NCBI GenBank assembly: GCA_030762175.1 | Contig: CM060833.1 | Location: 155,438,501-155,502,500 of the forward strand | Direction of reading: 5' to 3' | From: Metallyticus violacea | Taxonomy: Eukaryota > Arthropoda > Insecta > Mantodea > Metallyticidae | Length of the DNA stretch: 64,000 nucleotides | Shown: positions 57,491 through 64,000 of the stretch, piece by piece | Numbering within the stretch: position 1 is the first letter of the stretch | How the letters are laid out: each line of letters opens with the position of its first letter | The notes under the pieces: generated by a model | Seen by the model: the letters and a program-made list of their open reading frames with translations, nothing else | What the model was told of the DNA's origin: nothing | Databases searched by the model: none | Made by a program: the position numbers and the translations under genes

Positions 57491-60400
57491 ATTCGAAACT
57501 GTGGAAGTCAGTTGTGCTTTACCTTGATATTATAAAGCGGCTATGTATGAAAAATTTTAAGCTCCTTCTCGAAACTGGCACTCTCGTCGAAAGTTAACAG
57601 CTCTCTCTTAGCATATTCATTAGTAACGAAGTGCTTTTGATTCGTATTTACTGGGGTCTGAATGAAAATAAGTTTTAAATGTACGAAGAACTTTTATCAC
57701 TAGATGGTCAAGGGACCGGGGAAAAAATAAAGGGAGGGGAAGAAGGTAAAATCACAAAAAGTATGCAGACGTTCTGTATTTTTTCCTTCCCCTTCTTTCT
57801 GTCGCAGCAGAAACCTTAGAAAAGTCACTTTAAAGTATAATCCTATTACTACAGTAAACACTTTCCAACTGGATATAAAGTGCTAAAACAGTACCAACTG
57901 TTATGCAGAAACAGATACAATTAGCAGAAATGGTTAACAGTTTCATGGTATTACCCAGCAATGTAAGACATTAGAAATAAAAATTTCCTTTTCAGAGAGT
58001 ATTATGAAGGAAATGGAGGATACTGTTTATGGTTTAATCACTATAAAAATATAAACAATCCTTCAGTAATAAAAATTAGTGCAGTATATGTTTTCTAGAT
58101 GCACAACTCAGCATGAAGAAACCTGAAGAAAGAAAAGAAACAAAAGACAGCAAGAAGGAAAAACAGAAGACAAAATAAAGGGTTTTGAAACTGGACAATA
58201 TTTAGGATGATTATTTCATTGGAGAAAGTCAACTTTACAGCATTTCGAAGTAATGTAACAAAAGCAGAGATAAATGTAAATGTAAATAAACTTCAAAGTA
58301 ATTGAAAAATTGAAATATTTGAGATACAATCTCATATCTGACAACTAAAGCTTATAATACTTCTTCGGAACAGTTAACAGTGCTTGAGGTGTAATGTAAA
58401 AGATTTGGCAAAGTTGTGAAAAATGATGGCGTTACCTTATCACAAACAGATAATTTGCAGCAAACCATTAAGGTAACCTAAAAGCATAGACAATACAATG
58501 AACTGTGCAGGATGCCGGGGTGACGGTAATGTTCATAATTCTGGTAATGATTGCGTAATAGCAGTAGTATTATCAAAAATAATATCACAAGAAGATTTGA
58601 GATTGCTAATTATGAAAGCTCAGACCCTCGAGTGATATTTATTAGGACTATTACACCAATAAAATAAGAATTTAAATATAATTTCTGTAAACTTGGCTTA
58701 CAATAGTGTAATAATTGTACATTTGTATTATGAATACTTAACCTTTTCAAGCCATCTTGCAACATACTAATGTCGATTATCAGTAATACCAATACAGAAG
58801 AGTGAAATATAAGTTTAGGACTATTTCACGAATAGAATCAGAGTAAAAATAAAATATATTTGAAATTCGTGCACGGATTATTAACAATTGTATAAAATGT
58901 TTACTTACTTATGAATACCTACCTATTCAGAAACTGTGAGAAAGAAATAGACGAAAGTTGATCTATTACAGTCGCTACCGTTAGATTTACTAATACCAAC
59001 TAAGAAAAGTAAAACAGAGAAAACATTTTTCCATTCTGAGCAAAAATTATGGTTACTTAAACAGATATTGTTACATAATTCATTTTCAGACTGTTTGGTT
59101 GAATACGAAAAAACAATTCCTTTAGTGAATAAATATTAAGCTAGATAATTTACAGTTTCCGAAAACAGAGAAAAGCGGTCGGTGATACCTGCTCAGAATT
59201 TATATAGATTTGACTGCATTGACCATAGGACAAATGCACGTCGCTTGATAAAATGGATATGATAAAAGGTTTCGATAATTTCACTGCGATATCAAGCTGT
59301 GATTCGTCAAAAGCAAAATTTTGTTTTGTTTCATTGGTAGATTTTAAGATGAAATAGTCAGTATTACATCTAAAAATAAGATATTTACTAATTTACAATT
59401 TGTTGTTAGAAATCGAAGATGAAATTTCTTTCCATTGGTGGGAATTCCATTTAAAAAGAGCCTTATATTATGTGTAATATTTTAAAATATAAAATGCACA
59501 TAATATTCTTACGTACTCAGCAGAACTTTTATTACATTTTCGGTATTTTTAGACACTAAATTGCCATCTAATTCATCAATTATATGGCAAAGATATATTT
59601 AAGTCAGTGTCATTTTATTCATCTTGTATTTTTCTTTTCATTTAAATTGTTCTACTTACTAAAATACAGAATAAATATCCAGTCTCAATTTAACTGAAAT
59701 CAAAATATAATTAACTTATTTGTATAGACCAGTGTCAGTGTTTAGGTTACACAATATATTGGCAGTTTGAAATCCTATCACCATAACCACCACCTACTGT
59801 GCAGTGACACAGCGAAGCGATAATCTAATACTGGCCTTTGCTGGAGCGAGATCCAGTGGGAACAGAGCTTGTTAACAAGTAGTAATAAATTTATCATGGA
59901 CTCTCCGGGGCTTTGTTTACTCGGATGCTGTCAGCAAACGTTTGACGTTGTATGTGAAAGCAGCTAAGCAGCCGCACTCTCACAAATGCCACGTTGGTTA
60001 TTTCTACTTGCTCCACACAGAAGTCGCTGAGATGCTCTGATCCGTAAAGCACAATGATTAGTACTTGGTCTTTCCTCTATTTTAGCAGTCCTGGTGACGA
60101 TGAGCAGGTTCTTAAACTATGCATCTGTTGACTTGTTTTGAAACCTGCCAATCAATAAGGGATATTACTTTAACGATAAAAGTTTACTGTCAATTAGCTC
60201 ATTTACATCCTCTTTTGCTACTAGTAAATTGATAGAAAGTTAGTTTTCTTGAGTTTAATTTAGGGACGCATGGTAGGAATAGCCTGGCGAATCATATTGT
60301 TGCAAAAATAGTTACAGTGCTTTTTTTTTTAAAAATTCTGTGTAATGATGAGAAACTTCCTACAAGATTGTCATAATATTTTTTATTATGGGGGGATAGA

Positions 60401-60724
60401 ATTTTTGTACATTTGTGAACTACATTTCTGAAATTAATTTCAACAAAGAAAACAACGTTATTAAGAACACACACACACACACACACGAAACAGACATACA
60501 TACATATAATAATTCTTATATTCATATACATTTTGCATTATACATGTTCTATATTAATAGAAATTTCTTGTCCCTAAAACTCTGCATTTCATTTAAGAAA
60601 ATGCCCAGGTTTAGCCAGTTTTTATTTACAATTAAGTTGCAACATGCCATCCTTCCCCTACTGGAAGTCAAAAATAATTGCGGAAGAAATTTTATGCTAA
60701 TATCATCTGTGTACACTTAGCCAA
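57491..60724. other. Long stretch without recognised features
   Basis: AT-rich DNA without matching repeats. Bases 59790-60010 are richer in G and C. An (AC)n tract of about 18 bases lies near 60468-60486. The 101-codon frame at 60415-60720 passes through that tract and is not convincing. Confidence 0.45.
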
Positions 60725-60960
60725 AATGTGCCCCCAATCGTCCGGTTCCGAGCATAATGGGCAAACCCTCCTGCCTTCCTTACGTGCCTTTCAGTCAAAA
60801 CCATGCTATCCCTTACCTCTGTTTTATGTCTAGCTCCATAATATACTTCTCCTTACCCCTCTAGGTTTTAATTTCGCTCTGCAGGTCCAGAGATGACATC
60901 TGCCTTCATCGCACTTCTTTTTCCTGCCGTCGTCTTTTGGCATAATTGTCAAATGTAATT
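60725..60960 (-). mobile_element. LINE C-terminal fragment, copy 5
   Basis: The minus strand reads 'KEGRRVCPLCSEPDDWGH' at about 60775-60725, the zinc-knuckle C-terminus of the same LINE type as at 20790 and 34375. Upstream fragments 'LRGVRRSI' are in other frames. Short and decayed. Confidence 0.55.
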
Positions 60961-61649
60961 AGATACTGGTTAAGAATAACTAAAGGACAAAAAACAACCC
61001 TGAGGGCAATATACTACCGGCATCAATTAAACAGCTTACATTATCCAAAATGATGGGCATGTTTTTCTCGAAGTTTAAACAAACAAACAATATATAAACA
61101 ATGAAATATAATAAGAATGACAAAACAAAATTATAGCTTTTTTACTACCTTAGAAGGTATAGCTGGGGAATTTATGTAACATAATGGAAAAGAAATATGT
61201 GGTTTCTAAGGTTAATTTATGAGCGAGAAATTTCTCAGCACAATTTGCCTTTCATCAGCTACACTGAATCCTGTCATCAAAGTTTGGGAAACAGCCGCTC
61301 TGTGAAACCACACGTTTCCTGTGAATACCCATCCTTGTGTAAATAATGCATCAGCTCACCGTGTTCTTGTATCCGACAAGGAACTGTCACGGGAAGTACG
61401 TACGGTGAACACAATAATACAAGGTACATCTGAAAGACCTAAAAATGACGTGGTCAATACTGACCAGAGTCCATTTCTGATGTCACAGTTTGTTGACAAG
61501 AGGAATACAATTAAACCTGGTCCATCTAAAAGAACACACCGTGTTATGTTTTTACATGCAAAACTAAGGTATCATTATGGAAAGAGTATGGGGTTATTAA
61601 AGTTGAAATGCTGCATTTTTCTAATAAAAAACAATGTACTGAATTATAT
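60961..61649. other. Unassigned; open frame of unknown origin
   Basis: From 61306 a frame stays open through the Tc1-like relic to 61815. The part before the transposon ('SDKELSREVRTVNTIIQG', 'TDQSPFLMSQFVDKRNT') is not recognised. It has coding-like composition, but the continuation is antisense transposon sequence, so any real exon must end near 61570 (possible donor AAG|GTATCA). Confidence 0.25.
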
Positions 61650-62380
61650 TTTGGAAGTAAAATTCCATAGAGTATACGCATGGCGGGTAAGACGGAATTG
61701 TTACTCGCGTTGGCGGTTCTGTTCTGTACACGCGTCTCCATTGCCTTTGAACTTCAACAACATTTTCGTTTTTCCAATACCACTTCAAAAGTGCTTTCCG
61801 TTGTTCAAACGATAATCTTAGCTCCGTTTTGTTGTAGCAACGCTAGCATAACGTAATGTGAGTCAACATCTGTTTAGTCGGTCCTGGTGGTGTAGTGGTT
61901 ACCATACTTGCCTCCTAAACCCAAGATCGCGGGTTCGAACCCGGCCAGGACCGATGGATTTTTTCGGGGCGTAAAAATCCTAAGTATGGCTTCCTTCCGA
62001 AGGGAAGTAAAGCCGTGGGTCCCGTGTCGTACATTTACGGCACGAAAAAGAACCTCAAGCCTGAAAGAGAGGCCTCTGAGCAAAATTTGCCGGCCGTTTC
62101 ACGCCCTGAGTTGAATGGGACGCTGATGACCTGAGCTGTTAAAGAGCGTCCATAAATAAATCATTCAAAAAAAAACATCTGTTTACAGAATATCATACGA
62201 TAGTCTTGGCTTCATTTGTTCATTGTTTATTTATTTGTCACGTAGCAACACTATCATAATGTATGTCAGTCACATCTGTTTACAAAACATCATACTACAC
62301 ATTACTGTTGTTTTTCGGTTCAGCTTTGAAATATATTAAATAAATATCTGGGAAACGTTCCATTTTTGGCACCCTCGGCA
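61650..62380 (-). mobile_element. Tc1/mariner-like element with DUF4817-type N-terminus, relic 4, split by SINE-B
   Basis: The minus strand matches relic 1 from CTATGGAATTTTACTT through the N-terminal helix-turn-helix (complement of 61690-61830) to the end CATTTTTGGCACCCTCGG near 62376. A SINE-B with a 12-base duplication interrupts it in the 5' non-coding part. The C-terminal half of the transposase is missing. Confidence 0.8.
61877..62173 (+). mobile_element. SINE-B, copy 8, full length, nested, perfect target-site duplication
   Basis: Reference-quality copy. A box in GGTGGTGTAGTGGTTACC, B box GGGTTCGAACCCG, complete body (GGGGCGTAAAAATCC, AAGAACCTCAAGCC, GACCTGAGCTGTTAAAGAG) and a short A-rich tail. 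AACATCTGTTTA flanks it at 61865-61876 and 62174-62185. Head sequence and open codon-like stretches on either strand are not genes. Confidence 0.96.
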
Positions 62381-63412
62381 TATTCTTATATGCCACACCT
62401 GATAAGTATGATTTTCCAGATTGTTCTTTGTCTCGGCAGCCAATTGCAGAGCAGAATGTGCGTAATTTCTTAAAATATGAGTCACAGGGAACGATAAGTA
62501 ACTCAACAGAACACCACAGCTTTTTAGAAATTCTGTTATATCCTGGTTGCATCCTTTAATGTTTTTAAACTACTTTACTGGGAAATTACCGTAATTTTTT
62601 ACTTTTGATATGTTCTGCTTTTGTATGTGACAATGTACTAGTAAAAATTTAAAAGAATAAAAGTAAAATAATACTTGCAGAAAGTAGTGACTAACTATAT
62701 TTTTAGCATCAATCGCCATTTGAAGGTAAAAATTATCATACTAAATGCTAATTTTGTATAAAAATGTACTCTAGTACTTTGATGGTGTTATTGCCGCGGA
62801 CAAGAAATACTACACAAATCATTCTGCTGTTGAATAAACAGTCAAATATTTAAGAAAACGACTACATATCACTTTCCGAGGATCTTTTATTCTACCCCCA
62901 ACCTGCGCAGGCGTACAAATTGACTGTCCCTCACTGAAGTAATAACGTTTTATACCTCGAGTTGATTTGGAAGTGGCGTGCTTCTCAAAGCTTGCTTCTA
63001 GTTAGAGGTTGCAATTAGCGATTGGGATGGCCAAGAGCCGGCAAACTTGCCGTTTAATTCCATACTGAACATTGGAACCGGAAATTCTCAGGAACTGGAG
63101 GATCAATATTTCTGTGTAAGCGTTGCTAAAACAGAATTTCACTTTAATTCCCCATACACAGAGGGGTGAATGATAGCCTCTTAACACTCTGTCAAAGACA
63201 TCCAACAAAAAGAAGAATTTGCATAAAAAAACTCATAAACGCGGCTTAGAAAGCTTTGCACCAACTGGTTAAACTTTCGCTTATACACCTTTCATTGACC
63301 GCTGTCTTCGGAAAGCTAACATACTAGTAAGCAACACTAAAATTTTATTTATTGTATTTTACATTTTCTGAAATTTACATGGAGAGATTTTTTTTACTGT
63401 TTCCCATATTGT
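62381..63412. other. No recognisable feature
   Basis: The short minus-strand frames at 62295-62552 and 63002-63208 are not recognised. AT-rich, apart from 62890-63070. Confidence 0.4.
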
Positions 63413-63607
63413 TTTTTTTAATGGTGTTTAACGCTCTTTTTTACTACGATACAACAGGTGGTGAACACTGATGGTACATGAAATGAAATGATATACTGGG
63501 AAAGGATTTTTTTAATGAAGGAAACATTCCAGGCCTAAATTGGGATTCGAACCCCAGACCTCCCGCTAACAAATCCGCGCCTTAACAACCTCGGCCACTC
63601 GTGGCGG
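63413..63607 (-). mobile_element. SINE-A, copy 11, internally deleted
   Basis: Minus strand. The tail and 3' body run to AGGCCTAAATT, then jump directly to GGGATTCGAACCCC (B box) and the head. About 80 bases of the body are missing. It abuts copy 12 head to tail. Confidence 0.88.
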
Positions 63608-63888
63608 TTTTTTGAGTAGTGTTTAACGCCCGTTTTTACTACAGGCACCAGAGGTGGTGGACACTGATGATACATGAGATGAAATGATAAATTGGGAAAG
63701 GGTTTTTTTTTTTAAGGAAGGAAACGTTCCAGACCTACATTTAGAATACTTCCCCGGCATTTGCATTTATGAAGACTGAGGAAAACCTGGAAAAAACCTC
63801 AGTCAGGGAGGACGGTCCTGGCGGGATTCGAACCCCAGATCTCCCACTCACAAGTCCGCGCCTCAACGACCTCGGCAATCTGTGGTGG
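63608..63888 (-). mobile_element. SINE-A, copy 12, full length
   Basis: Minus strand. Tail GTGTTTAACGCCCG, body, B box GGGATTCGAACCCC, and A box in GACCTCGGCAATC. It lies immediately beside copy 11 in the same orientation. Confidence 0.9.
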
Positions 63889-64000
63889 TACATTGCTGTT
63901 GTTCAAAATGGCATTTTAATGTATCATACAAACCGTTATTATATATTTGGAACAATAAGTGAAATGCGTTAAAAAAGGTGCATAATGCTCAATAAGTACC

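Noticed and set aside
61321..61815. 164-codon open frame as a gene
   Set aside because: It begins at GTG, not ATG, and its last third is antisense Tc1-like transposon sequence, so the long frame is at least partly accidental.
61877..61960. Functional tRNA gene
   Set aside because: The tRNA-like head with A and B boxes recurs at the start of repeated SINE bodies and does not fold convincingly into a complete tRNA with its own 3' end. The same applies to all SINE-A heads.

Overview
The window is eukaryotic, intergenic or intronic, AT-rich DNA. It comes from an animal with a large, repeat-filled genome, most likely an arthropod and probably an insect; the exact group cannot be fixed from the sequence alone. 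The basis is the mix of repeats: DD34D mariner and other Tc1/mariner relics, tRNA-derived SINEs, LINE fragments with a YADD reverse transcriptase, a hAT relic, a TTA-flanked MITE and abundant microsatellites. Open frames are short, and there are no bacterial-style operons. No tRNA, rRNA, CRISPR array or complete cellular gene was found.

Layout. 1-7.6 kb: a composite repeat made of degenerate ~140-bp units containing a CGCTCTAGCGG core, beside a (GT)n tract, broken by a Tc1/mariner-like relic and a ~1.2-kb unexplained insert, and followed by an LTR-like repeat. 8-23.8 kb: two mariner relics, two copies of a ~1-kb LTR-like repeat, three tRNA-derived SINE families (A, B and C), a LINE 3' end and a candidate exon near 17.0 kb. 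23.8-35 kb: a 2.6-kb LINE relic, more Tc1/mariner and TIR elements, a second copy of the composite repeat carrying a 718-bp MITE, and two LINE fragments meeting tail to tail. 34.9-35.3 kb: two phase-compatible candidate exons, the best hint of a host gene. 35.6-38.0 kb: a 60-bp minisatellite of about 39 units. 38-64 kb: a second LTR-like copy, three relics of a family I know only as uncharacterised, a hAT relic, mariner relics, nested SINEs and long stretches with nothing recognisable.

Nothing here works together as a pathway. What can be read is the order of insertions: SINE into SINE, SINE into mariner, SINE into Tc1-like element, SINE into TIR element, MITE into composite repeat, often with target-site duplications. 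All transposase and reverse transcriptase copies are broken. The three long copies of one mariner family were broken in three different ways, including loss of different catalytic aspartates. The least explained items are the recurring 'SEEHGERFH' family, the composite satellite-like element and the two candidate exons at 34.9-35.3 kb.
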